From Leptobacterium_A meishanense (GTDB lineage Bacteria; Bacteroidota; Bacteroidia; Flavobacteriales; Flavobacteriaceae): a DNA stretch of 64,000 bases. The notes under the pieces are model-generated. The model made no database searches and was not told the DNA's origin. It saw only the letters and a list, made by a program, of their open reading frames with translations. Below, in pieces: positions 1 to 7,702 of this stretch. Numbering within the stretch: position 1 is the stretch's first letter; the number at the start of each line of letters is the position of its first letter. The DNA is taken from positions 124,001 through 188,000 of the forward strand of contig NZ_JBBEXE010000003.1 of the NCBI RefSeq assembly GCF_037645805.1. Reading direction: 5' to 3'. The position numbers and the translations under genes are program-made.

Positions 1-2
1 CG

Positions 3-908
3 GACAACTATTACCTTATTCACCCTGCAATGGCGGGAGTAGGGCAAGGCGGTAAGGTTCGGGCCACTGCCAGAAAACAATGGTTTGATGTAGAACAGGC
101 ACCTGTTTTACAGACACTGAACGCACATGTTCGGTTAGGGTATAGGAGCGGTATAGGTGTTATTTTATTTAATGATGAAAATGGGTTCCATTCACAAACA
201 GGAGGAAAGATCACCTATGCACATCATATTCTTTTATCAAGAAACATAGTTGATATCAACCAATTATCTTTCGGAATATCGGCGGGCGTATTACAAAGCC
301 GTTTGGATGAACGTGATTTTGTATCTCCCATTCCTGATCCCATTATCACCGGAGCAGAGACAAGCGTTAGTTATTTTAATGTAGATTTTGGGATGTCCTA
401 TAACTTTCTGGAATTCTATGCACACTTTACAGTTCATAATGCATTGGGAACGGGAAGGGATTTATATACGGCTCAAGAATTCGACAATCTTAGAAGGTAT
501 ATACTATCTGTAGGGTATCTTTTTGGAGGAGGTAATAACGGATGGTGGTATGAACCTTCTCTTCTTTTTCAGGCAACGGAGTTTACCAATGAAAAAACTA
601 TTGATGTTAATGCAAAAGTATATAAAGATGTTGGCTTTGGGAGGTTATGGGGAGGACTTTCATACCGAAGAAGTTTTGATGGTGCGCAACCTGTTGCAGG
701 AGGGAGTTTTTCCGATCAAAAATTACAACTTATCACTCCGATATTGGGCGTAGATTATAAGAACTTTGTGTTTGCATATACGTATTCTTATCAAACAGGG
801 GATATCCGGATTGATAATGGCGGATTTCATCAACTTACATTGGGCTATAATTTCTTAGGAGCAGGAAAACGGCCGTATGATTGTACATGTCCAGCGGTGA
901 ATTACTAG
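3..908 (+). CDS. PorP/SprF-type outer-membrane protein, 5'-truncated
   Basis: The reading frame is open from base 3 and continues the protein upstream of the first ATG (base 30). The gene therefore starts outside the window and only about 301 C-terminal residues are seen. The visible N-terminal stretch DNYYLIHPAMAG matches the Tyr-x-x-x-Asn/His-Pro-Ala-x-Ala-Gly signature near the start of mature PorP/SprF proteins. The rest alternates short aromatic-rich strands (for example FGMSYNFLEFYAHF and FVFAYTYSYQTG), as in an outer-membrane beta-barrel, and ends soon after the strand HQLTLGYNF. PorP/SprF proteins are partners of the type IX secretion and gliding machinery and often sit next to surface-adhesin genes, which would lie left of the window. 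Family assignment is good; the specific partner is unknown. Confidence 0.85.
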   Translation, partial: DNYYLIHPAMAGVGQGGKVRATARKQWFDVEQAPVLQTLNAHVRLGYRSGIGVILFNDENGFHSQTGGKITYAHHILLSRNIVDINQLSFGISAGVLQSRLDERDFVSPIPDPIITGAETSVSYFNVDFGMSYNFLEFYAHFTVHNALGTGRDLYTAQEFDNLRRYILSVGYLFGGGNNGWWYEPSLLFQATEFTNEKTIDVNAKVYKDVGFGRLWGGLSYRRSFDGAQPVAGGSFSDQKLQLITPILGVDYKNFVFAYTYSYQTGDIRIDNGGFHQLTLGYNFLGAGKRPYDCTCPAVNY

Positions 909-933
909 AGGAGCGTTTTTAAAATAAAAATAG

Positions 934-981
934 AAGTCATTTCGAATCCCGACAACTATTGAGATCCGAAATGACTTTTTT
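934..981. terminator. Bidirectional hairpin terminator
   Basis: AAGTCATTTCG (934-944) pairs with CGAAATGACTT (967-977), and the T-run continues to 981. It lies between the convergent PorP-type gene and the vWA gene and can serve both strands. Confidence 0.75.
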
Positions 982-994
982 TGAGCATTTTTAT

Positions 995-2152
995 TTATTG
1001 CCAGATATAGTCTTTTTTAGAAGCTTGGCTTTTTAATGCTTTTATCATAGCATTTTCCAACCCCTTGGATGTTACATTCTTTTTCTCTTCAGCAATATAT
1101 TTCTTCCTTTTAGCATTCAAGGCTTGTATCTCTTTTTGGATATTAGAACGCTCACCGGCTTTCTGTGCTACATATTTTTTGATTTCATAAGTAGATTTTT
1201 CTTTTAACGGTTCTGGCAAATCCTTTTTTTCCAGATCATCATAACTGAAATCTTTCTCTGCGGCAGCATCTACTAGATCCCATGTGGTGTTTTTATATAG
1301 CCCGGAGCTTTTACTCACAGTTCTTTTTAATTGTACCTCTTCATTTACAGAAGCTGCATTGGCATCTTGTGTAGCTTGTATTTTCATTTTTTCATACCCT
1401 CTATTTCCATAAGGAATGTAAGTGTTGTTTAGTTTGATGTTGAGTTGTAAAATTAAATCATCATAAGGAGTAACAATTTGTACAATTTCTTCATTGTGGT
1501 CAATCGACATGTAATCACCGTCGGTCAATATTGCCCCATTTTTCCATTCTCCATTAATTCCTAAATTGTGGTTTCCACAAAAAATGGTGTTCACCACTAC
1601 ATCTTTTTCTTTAGCATTTGCAGTTGCATTTCTATAATCTACAGTTCCTTGTGTAAAAGGCTCGTTCCCCGCAATAAAAATTAATTTTAAATCATCTGGA
1701 TTGTCTCCCCATTCAAGTTGATTTAATGATGTTTGGATAACATGTCCGCAAAATTCACTTCCGCCATTTGTGGTTAGTGAGAAAAGCTTTTCAGAAATAT
1801 CATCAAGGTCATTGGTAAAACCAATCACTTGCCGGATATATCCTTCTTGAGAAGATAAATTATCATTTCCGTATTCATATAAAGCGATTTCTAGATTGGG
1901 GGCCTGTCCTTTGTGGCGGGCATACGACAGTTCATTGATAATGTCCCACAACTTTGCTTTTGCTTGGTTGATCAATCCGTCCATACTATTGCTGGTGTCA
2001 AGCAGTAAAGCAACTTTGATATATTTCTTTTTTGGCTTTTCAAAATTTTCAAATGAGGCCGCTTCATTTTTTGAAACAATATCAAATCCTGAGGTGATAG
2101 TATAACATAGAGTTAGTGCGACTATGCTAATGAGTGTTTTTAATGCTTTCAT
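995..2152 (-). CDS. Exported von Willebrand factor A domain protein
   Basis: This is a 385-residue protein with an N-terminal hydrophobic signal (about residues 1-22). A vWA domain follows, with a clear metal-ion-dependent adhesion site: DTSNSM gives D52, S54 and S56 of the DxSxS motif. The domain runs to about residue 230. The C-terminal 150 residues are charged and helical (KEKSTYEIKKYVAQKAGERS and the Lys/Glu-rich stretch after it), so they may form a coiled coil. No transmembrane segment follows the signal, so a periplasmic or secreted location is likely. vWA proteins bind protein ligands in a divalent-metal-dependent way; the ligand here cannot be told. The gene is transcribed alone, converging on the PorP-type gene. 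Confidence 0.75.
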   Translation of the reverse strand: MKALKTLISIVALTLCYTITSGFDIVSKNEAASFENFEKPKKKYIKVALLLDTSNSMDGLINQAKAKLWDIINELSYARHKGQAPNLEIALYEYGNDNLSSQEGYIRQVIGFTNDLDDISEKLFSLTTNGGSEFCGHVIQTSLNQLEWGDNPDDLKLIFIAGNEPFTQGTVDYRNATANAKEKDVVVNTIFCGNHNLGINGEWKNGAILTDGDYMSIDHNEEIVQIVTPYDDLILQLNIKLNNTYIPYGNRGYEKMKIQATQDANAASVNEEVQLKRTVSKSSGLYKNTTWDLVDAAAEKDFSYDDLEKKDLPEPLKEKSTYEIKKYVAQKAGERSNIQKEIQALNAKRKKYIAEEKKNVTSKGLENAMIKALKSQASKKDYIWQ

Positions 2153-2380
2153 GATGTAGTGTTTTTTATGTTAATGGTATAAAAGTAGCTCCGAGTTTTT
2201 TTGAAAAAAATCTAGAATGAGGGAATGATACTTTTCTATTAGGGAAACAGACCTTTTAATGAGTAATGTAGAAAAAAGGAACAATAAAATCTATGATTTA
2301 GAGAAAGTATAAGTTTTACGTGTTTTCTAATATCATAGAAAGTACGTAAGTTTAACCATAATTATTGAATTACCTCGGTT

Positions 2381-4333
2381 TTGAAAAAAGGAGTTTACAT
2401 AGCATTTTTATTTATTCCTTTTTGGGTGTTTTCCCAAGAGGCAAGCCCTGTTTCAAATAAATCGGGGGTAAGAGAACCTTCTCAGGAGGCACACAAACAA
2501 TTCATAGATTCAGCCAATTTTTATAAAAAGAAAGACATCGCACAAAGCATTGGCTTTATAGAAAAATCATTGACGGTACTGGGCCGGCAAAAAAATAGCC
2601 CTAAAACAGCTGTTTCATACACAACCTTAGGAGATATTTATACCTATTGGAAACAATATGATTTGGCTATTGCCAATTATGAAATTGCACTACATGAGCA
2701 ATCAGCACCTGAAATAAAAATAAAATTAGGGAATGCTTATTATTTGAATAAACAAAATAAGAAGAGCCTCGCTATCTATCAAGAACTGATAAACGATAAC
2801 AGCTTATCGGCATATCAAAGCGTATTACTGTATGAAGGTTTGGGAGATGTCTATAGAAGTGAGAACGATATTGGTAAGGCTATTAGTAATTATGAACAAG
2901 CCCTTAGAATAGCGCAGGATAATTTGATAACTCCAAAAACAATTGATCTTAACTCAAAGTTAGCAGCTGCTTATGCAAAACGGAACGACTTAGATCAAGC
3001 ACAAAACTTATATGATAATTCACTCCAGTTAGCAAGCAAACAAAACCCAAGACGTGCTATTGAAGAAAAGGAGCGTGTGGCTGATTTTTATAAAAATAGA
3101 AATTTATATGATAAAGAAATAGCTATACGGCAGTCGGCATTAGAAGATGCTAAAAAGTTAAAAAGAGAAACAGCTCCTGCCCCTGCAAGTGTTTCTCCGG
3201 AAGAAGATACCATTACGCCACAACGTATAAACTATAAAATAGCAGGGGCTTATATAGCACAAAACAAATATGAAGAGGCCATTCCTTATCTGGAAGAAAG
3301 TATCGCTGAAGCAGATGATGAAGAAGATTTGGTAGTTCAAAAAGATGCTACCAGGCAACTCTCTGAAATATATAGGACAGTAGGAAATTATGATAAAGCT
3401 TTAGCAAGTTATCAAAATTATGTTCAGTTGGTAGATGAATTATATATCAAGAAAGAAGAAGAAATAACAAAAGCTTCCCAGTTTAGCCGGAATGTTGCAT
3501 TGAATCAAAACCGGATAGCCAGTTTAGAAAAGGACAGGGAACTTTCAGAAAGCAAATACGAATTAGCAATAAAAGAACGTGCTTTAATTTCAGAAAGCAA
3601 CAAACGGCAACAATTCATTATTTATGCACTTATTTTAGGGTTATTATTGTTATTATCGGTCATCATACTGTTTTACAGAAGTAACCGGCAACAAAAACTT
3701 ACTAATAACCTGCTTTCATTAAAGTCGTTGCGTTCTCAGATGAATCCGCACTTTATTTTTAATGCGCTCAATTCAGTAAATAACTTTATTGCAAAAAATG
3801 ATGAGCGTAGTGCCAACAGGTACCTAAGTGAATTTTCTGCCTTGATGCGATCGGTTTTAGAAAATTCCGAAGAAGATTTTATCCCTTTAGCTAAAGAGAT
3901 AGAACTGTTAAAACTCTATACCAAGCTGGAACATTCCCGTTTTATGGATAAGTTTGATTATGATATTCAAATTGATGCAAATGTTGCTATTGCATCATTT
4001 CAAATCCCTCCTATGTTGTTACAACCTTATATAGAAAATGCTATATGGCATGGTTTACGATATAAAGAAAGTAAAGGAAATCTAAAAATACACTTTTCGC
4101 AGTCAAACCCTGAAGAAATAAGAGTAATCATTGAAGATGACGGTATTGGAAGAAAAAAATCAACTGAATTAAAAACAAAAAACCAAAAAAAACAACAATC
4201 AAAAGGAATGGGGAATATCAAAAAACGGATAGCCATTTTAAATGATATGTATAAAAATAAAGTGTCGGTTAGGATAGAAGATGTTTTTGAGGATGGGACT
4301 GGTACCAGAGTAATTCTGACATTAAGAAAATAG
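2381..4333 (+). CDS. TPR-containing LytS-type sensor histidine kinase
   Basis: This is a 650-residue membrane kinase starting at TTG 2381, the only start that yields the signal-like MKKGVYIAFLFIPFWVFS. A periplasmic region of tetratricopeptide repeats (about residues 40-360) is followed by a short coiled coil, one transmembrane helix (about 411-431) and a cytoplasmic His_kinase domain. That domain has the phosphoacceptor motif NPHFIFNALN (His457) and an HATPase lobe with PYIENAIWHGL and DDGIGRKKS. This is the LytS/YehU class that pairs with LytTR regulators. The partner follows 3 nt after the stop codon, so the two form a two-component operon. The TPR array presumably senses a peptide or envelope signal (inference). 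Confidence 0.9.
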   Translation: MKKGVYIAFLFIPFWVFSQEASPVSNKSGVREPSQEAHKQFIDSANFYKKKDIAQSIGFIEKSLTVLGRQKNSPKTAVSYTTLGDIYTYWKQYDLAIANYEIALHEQSAPEIKIKLGNAYYLNKQNKKSLAIYQELINDNSLSAYQSVLLYEGLGDVYRSENDIGKAISNYEQALRIAQDNLITPKTIDLNSKLAAAYAKRNDLDQAQNLYDNSLQLASKQNPRRAIEEKERVADFYKNRNLYDKEIAIRQSALEDAKKLKRETAPAPASVSPEEDTITPQRINYKIAGAYIAQNKYEEAIPYLEESIAEADDEEDLVVQKDATRQLSEIYRTVGNYDKALASYQNYVQLVDELYIKKEEEITKASQFSRNVALNQNRIASLEKDRELSESKYELAIKERALISESNKRQQFIIYALILGLLLLLSVIILFYRSNRQQKLTNNLLSLKSLRSQMNPHFIFNALNSVNNFIAKNDERSANRYLSEFSALMRSVLENSEEDFIPLAKEIELLKLYTKLEHSRFMDKFDYDIQIDANVAIASFQIPPMLLQPYIENAIWHGLRYKESKGNLKIHFSQSNPEEIRVIIEDDGIGRKKSTELKTKNQKKQQSKGMGNIKKRIAILNDMYKNKVSVRIEDVFEDGTGTRVILTLRK

Positions 4334-4336
4334 TAG

Positions 4337-5068
4337 ATGAACTTAAATGCCATTATCGTAGAAGACGAAGCAGTGAGTAGGGAAATACTGGGCAATTATA
4401 TTGCCAAATACTGCCCAAATGTAACCGTACTTGGAGAAGCCTCAAACATTGAAGAAGCACTGGTATTGATTAGGAACAATGATCTTGATTTGGTTTTTCT
4501 GGATGTAGAAATGCCTTTCGGGAATGCTTTTGATCTGCTAGACAAAGTGGGCGACCGTACTTTTGAAACCATTTTTGTAACGGCCTATGACCATTATGCA
4601 AAAGATGCGCTCAACAACCATGCTTCTTATTATTTAATGAAACCAATTTCTATTGATGAACTCATTAAAGCAGTAGATTATGTAGTGGAGATAAAACAAA
4701 AGGAAAATACCCTTCAAGAAAAGATAGCAGTACCCAAAACAGATAGCGTAAACGGAAAGATAACAATCCCTCAGCTAGATGGTTTTGAAGTACTTCAGGT
4801 AACGGATATTTTCTTTTGCAAGGCAGATGACAATTATACCGAAATATACCTTGAAAAGCAGAAGTTGGTAGTTAGCAAAACTCTCAAATATTTTGAAGAA
4901 GCATTACAGAGGTTCCCTTTCGTCCGAATTCACAAATCCTATTTGGTCAACGTAAATAAAATCATAAAATATAAAAAAGGAAAAGGAGGGAGTGTAGTTT
5001 TGACCAATGGAAAAGAACTGTCTGTTTCATCTGCCAAAAAAGGAACATTACTGTCTTATTTTGAATAA
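4337..5068 (+). CDS. LytTR-family response regulator
   Basis: This is a 243-residue regulator. The N-terminal receiver domain (about 1-120) has the acidic pair in IIVEDEA, the phosphoacceptor Asp56 in FLDVEMP, Thr in FVTAYD and Lys in LMKPIS. A C-terminal LytTR DNA-binding domain (about 140-243) contains FCKADDNYTEIYL and FVRIHKSYLVNVNKI. It begins 3 nt after the stop of the TPR histidine kinase and is almost certainly its output partner, acting as a transcription factor. The receiver residues needed for phosphorylation are all intact, unlike in the second response regulator of this window (59790-60422). Target promoters are not visible here. Confidence 0.92.
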   Translation: MNLNAIIVEDEAVSREILGNYIAKYCPNVTVLGEASNIEEALVLIRNNDLDLVFLDVEMPFGNAFDLLDKVGDRTFETIFVTAYDHYAKDALNNHASYYLMKPISIDELIKAVDYVVEIKQKENTLQEKIAVPKTDSVNGKITIPQLDGFEVLQVTDIFFCKADDNYTEIYLEKQKLVVSKTLKYFEEALQRFPFVRIHKSYLVNVNKIIKYKKGKGGSVVLTNGKELSVSSAKKGTLLSYFE

Positions 5069-5125
5069 AAGCTTTTGACCTTCTAAACCCTTATACGTCT
5101 AAACTAATAAACCTCAAAAAAACAA

Positions 5126-5650
5126 ATGATCATAAAAAAGATAAATGGAAAAGCCCCCCGATTTGGAGAAGACTGTTTTATTGCAGAAAACGCTGTAGTG
5201 GTAGGAGATGTAGTAATGGGCAACCAGTGCAGTATATGGTTCAATGCTGTAGTCCGGGGCGATGTCCATTCTATAAAAATAGGCGACAAAGTAAATATAC
5301 AAGATGGTGCGGTAGTCCATTGTACCTATCAAAAATCACCTACCAATATTGGGAACAATGTCTCCGTAGGGCATAATGCTATTGTTCATGGTTGCACAAT
5401 CCACGACAATGTACTTATTGGGATGGGGAGCATTATTATGGATGACTGTGTGGTAGAAAGTAACAGTATTATTGCTGCCGGTGCCGTAGTCACCCAAAAT
5501 ACGAGAGTGGAAGCAGGGAGCATTTATGCTGGGGTTCCAGCCAAAAAAGTAAAAGACATAAGCCAGGAACTTATTTCGGGAGAGATTGACCGGATTGCAA
5601 ATAATTACATAAAGTATTCAGGCTGGTTTAAGGAAGAAAAAGAACAATAA
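5126..5650 (+). CDS. Gamma-class carbonic anhydrase family protein
   Basis: This is a 174-residue left-handed beta-helix protein built from hexapeptide repeats. The three His positions typical of gamma-carbonic anhydrases are present: GAVVHCTY, SVGHNAIVHG. It forms a trimer in the family, with a metal ion between subunits. Many bacterial members (YrdA/PaaY/CaiE type) have low or untested carbonic anhydrase activity, so the exact reaction is uncertain. It sits 50 nt upstream of fabD in the same orientation, but fabD has its own promoter-like TATTTTTG box in between. Confidence 0.88.
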   Translation: MIIKKINGKAPRFGEDCFIAENAVVVGDVVMGNQCSIWFNAVVRGDVHSIKIGDKVNIQDGAVVHCTYQKSPTNIGNNVSVGHNAIVHGCTIHDNVLIGMGSIIMDDCVVESNSIIAAGAVVTQNTRVEAGSIYAGVPAKKVKDISQELISGEIDRIANNYIKYSGWFKEEKEQ

Positions 5651-5670
5651 CCCGTCATATAAATAATTCC

Positions 5671-5678
5671 TATTTTTG
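5671..5678 (+). promoter_or_regulatory. Candidate -7 box of fabD (TATTTTTG)
   Basis: TATTTTTG matches the Bacteroidota primary sigma -7 consensus TAnnTTTG and lies 21 nt before the fabD ATG. No clear TTTG -33 element is seen upstream, so support is moderate. Confidence 0.5.
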
Positions 5679-5699
5679 CGCATCAAAATAAAGTGATAA

Positions 5700-6587
5700 A
5701 TGAAAGCATATATATTTCCAGGACAGGGTGCCCAATTTTCAGGGATGGGGTTAGAACTTTACGAAAAATCACCTTTAGCCCAAGAACTCTTTGAACAAGC
5801 GAATGATATTTTAGGTTTTTCCATTACGGATGTTATGTTTGAAGGGACTGCAGAAGATTTGAAAGAAACTAAAGTAACGCAACCAGCCATATTTTTACAC
5901 TCAGTAATTTTAAGTAAAGTGTTGGGTGATGAATTTAAACCTGATATGGTAGCAGGACATTCACTAGGAGAGTTTTCCGCTTTGGTAGCCAATGGCACAT
6001 TGAATTTTAAGGATGGCCTTACCTTGGTTTCCCGCCGGGCTTTGGCCATGCAAAAAGCATGTGAGTTACAACCCAGTACCATGGCGGCCGTTTTAGGGTT
6101 AGAAGACGAAGTTGTTGAAAAAATATGTGCAGATACCTCCGGAATTGTGGTGGCAGCCAACTATAATTGCCCCGGACAATTGGTGATTTCAGGAGAGATA
6201 ACTGCTGTGAATGCAGCCTGTGAAGCACTGAAAACCGCAGGGGCGAGAAGAGCTTTGGTACTTCCCGTAGGAGGAGCGTTTCATTCCCCATTAATGGAAC
6301 CTGCCAGGGAAGAACTCGCCAATGCAATTGAAAACACAAACTTTAATGTGCCTGTATGCCCTGTGTACCAAAATGTAACTACCACAGCAGTAACAAGCCC
6401 AGATGAGATTAAAAAGAACTTGATAGCTCAACTAACGGCTCCTGTAAAATGGACACAAAGTGTACAGCATATGATTAAAGATGGTGCTGCTCTGTTTACA
6501 GAAGTCGGGCCGGGAAAAGTATTGCAGGGACTAGTAAAAAAAATAGACAGGAATGCTGAGGTAGCCTCTGCTGTTATGCCTGATTGA
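5700..6587 (+). CDS. fabD: Malonyl-CoA:ACP transacylase FabD
   Basis: This is a 295-residue acyltransferase that moves malonyl from CoA to acyl carrier protein in type II fatty acid synthesis in the cytoplasm. The opening IFPGQGAQFSGMG, the nucleophile elbow GHSLGEFSAL with the catalytic Ser, and the catalytic His in GGAFHSPLM are all present. Length and motif spacing fit FabD, not a polyketide acyltransferase module. No other fab gene is adjacent, so it appears monocistronic. A strong bidirectional hairpin follows. Confidence 0.95.
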   Translation: MKAYIFPGQGAQFSGMGLELYEKSPLAQELFEQANDILGFSITDVMFEGTAEDLKETKVTQPAIFLHSVILSKVLGDEFKPDMVAGHSLGEFSALVANGTLNFKDGLTLVSRRALAMQKACELQPSTMAAVLGLEDEVVEKICADTSGIVVAANYNCPGQLVISGEITAVNAACEALKTAGARRALVLPVGGAFHSPLMEPAREELANAIENTNFNVPVCPVYQNVTTTAVTSPDEIKKNLIAQLTAPVKWTQSVQHMIKDGAALFTEVGPGKVLQGLVKKIDRNAEVASAVMPD

Positions 6588-6611
6588 AGGTAATTGGGTT
6601 AATAGGATACT

Positions 6612-6649
6612 AAAGACCTCATAGGTTTTCAAAACCTGTGAGGTCTTAA
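6612..6649. terminator. Bidirectional terminator between fabD and the kelch gene
   Basis: AAGACCTCATAGGTTTT (613-629 of the 6-kb block) is followed almost at once by AAAACCTGTGAGGTCTT, with one mismatch in the 17-nt arms. A/T runs flank both sides, suiting the convergent fabD and kelch genes. Confidence 0.8.
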
Positions 6650-6652
6650 TTT

Positions 6653-7672
6653 TTAATGATTATTTGGCACTCTCTTCAATACAGGCGTTTCAGATAACAA
6701 TCTCCATGTATTGTTTTTAAATTCCCAGGTATCGCCAAAGATGTTTTCCCCATCATGCCCTCCGTAAAGGATGAAACGTTTGTTTTTGGCATCGTATACC
6801 ATATCACTATGGTTACGTGCTTGTGGTGCAGTATCCAACTTTAATTCCTTCCATTCATTGTCTTTTAATAGAAAAGTGCCATTTATACGGGTTTTTCCAA
6901 TCCACCCCCCAAAACGGACCATACATTTTTTATGAGTGTCATAGGCCATGGCAGCATTAAACACATTATAAGGCTGTTTCATCTCATATTTACTCCATTT
7001 TTCCCCATTCCAAAACCAAGTTTCGCCGGTACCTTCACCATATCGGGAATCCCTGTTTACGTTACTTCCTCCAAATAACAAAACATTTTTATTCTTCTTA
7101 TCATACACCATGACAGCACCGTTACGGGCAGAAGGGCCTTCTTCAGATACAAGACGCCATTCGTTATTCTTAAACTCCCATGTGTCACCTAACTTTATAT
7201 AGTTTCCTTCAACAATTTTATAACCTCCAAAAAGTAATACACTATTGTTGTTTGGATCGTATACCATAGCAGCTTCTGATCTCGGAGAAGGTGCTGAGGA
7301 AGGAGTTAATTGTGTCCATTGCGTGTTTTTGTATTCCCAAATATCGTTAAGGAGTGTTGGTGTTCCATCACCCTTCCCAAACAACACACTGTTTCCTCCA
7401 AAAAGGAGCATCCGGTCATTGCCACTATCATAAACCATTCCGGGGAAAGTACGGGGAGATGGATTGTTAGAAGCAGGTATTTCGCCCCAGGCATTATTTT
7501 CAAAAACCCAGAAATCATTTAGAACTTCTTTTTCACTGGCCCCACCAAAAAGGAAGGTTTGCCCTGTTTTTGAATTGTATGCCATGGCATGGGCGTTTCT
7601 TACAGAAAGCTTTTCTTGTGAATATAAAATTGAAAAAAATAAAAAAGCAAGAATTAGAATAGATAAGCGCAT
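6653..7672 (-). CDS. Exported kelch-repeat beta-propeller protein
   Basis: This is a 339-residue protein with an N-terminal signal (about residues 1-18, ending ...FSILYSQ). About six kelch repeats follow, each with a double Gly (LLFGG, LLFGGY, LLFGGS, VRFGGW, ILYGGH) and a spaced Trp (DFWVFENN, DIWEYKN, DTWEFKNNEW). Repeats of this kind fold into a beta-propeller used for protein or glycan binding. No catalytic motif or lipobox is visible, and no T9SS C-terminal sorting domain could be recognised. It lies 30 nt downstream of the AsmA-like gene on the same strand and may be co-transcribed with it. Confidence 0.8.
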   Translation of the reverse strand: MRLSILILAFLFFSILYSQEKLSVRNAHAMAYNSKTGQTFLFGGASEKEVLNDFWVFENNAWGEIPASNNPSPRTFPGMVYDSGNDRMLLFGGNSVLFGKGDGTPTLLNDIWEYKNTQWTQLTPSSAPSPRSEAAMVYDPNNNSVLLFGGYKIVEGNYIKLGDTWEFKNNEWRLVSEEGPSARNGAVMVYDKKNKNVLLFGGSNVNRDSRYGEGTGETWFWNGEKWSKYEMKQPYNVFNAAMAYDTHKKCMVRFGGWIGKTRINGTFLLKDNEWKELKLDTAPQARNHSDMVYDAKNKRFILYGGHDGENIFGDTWEFKNNTWRLLSETPVLKRVPNNH

Positions 7673-7702
7673 TTTTTTATGTTTTAAAGATTAATTAATG
7701 TG

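Noticed and set aside
5126..5650. Sugar or serine acetyltransferase for the hexapeptide protein
   Set aside because: The three-His pattern and 174-residue length fit gamma-carbonic anhydrase-type proteins better than acyltransferases.
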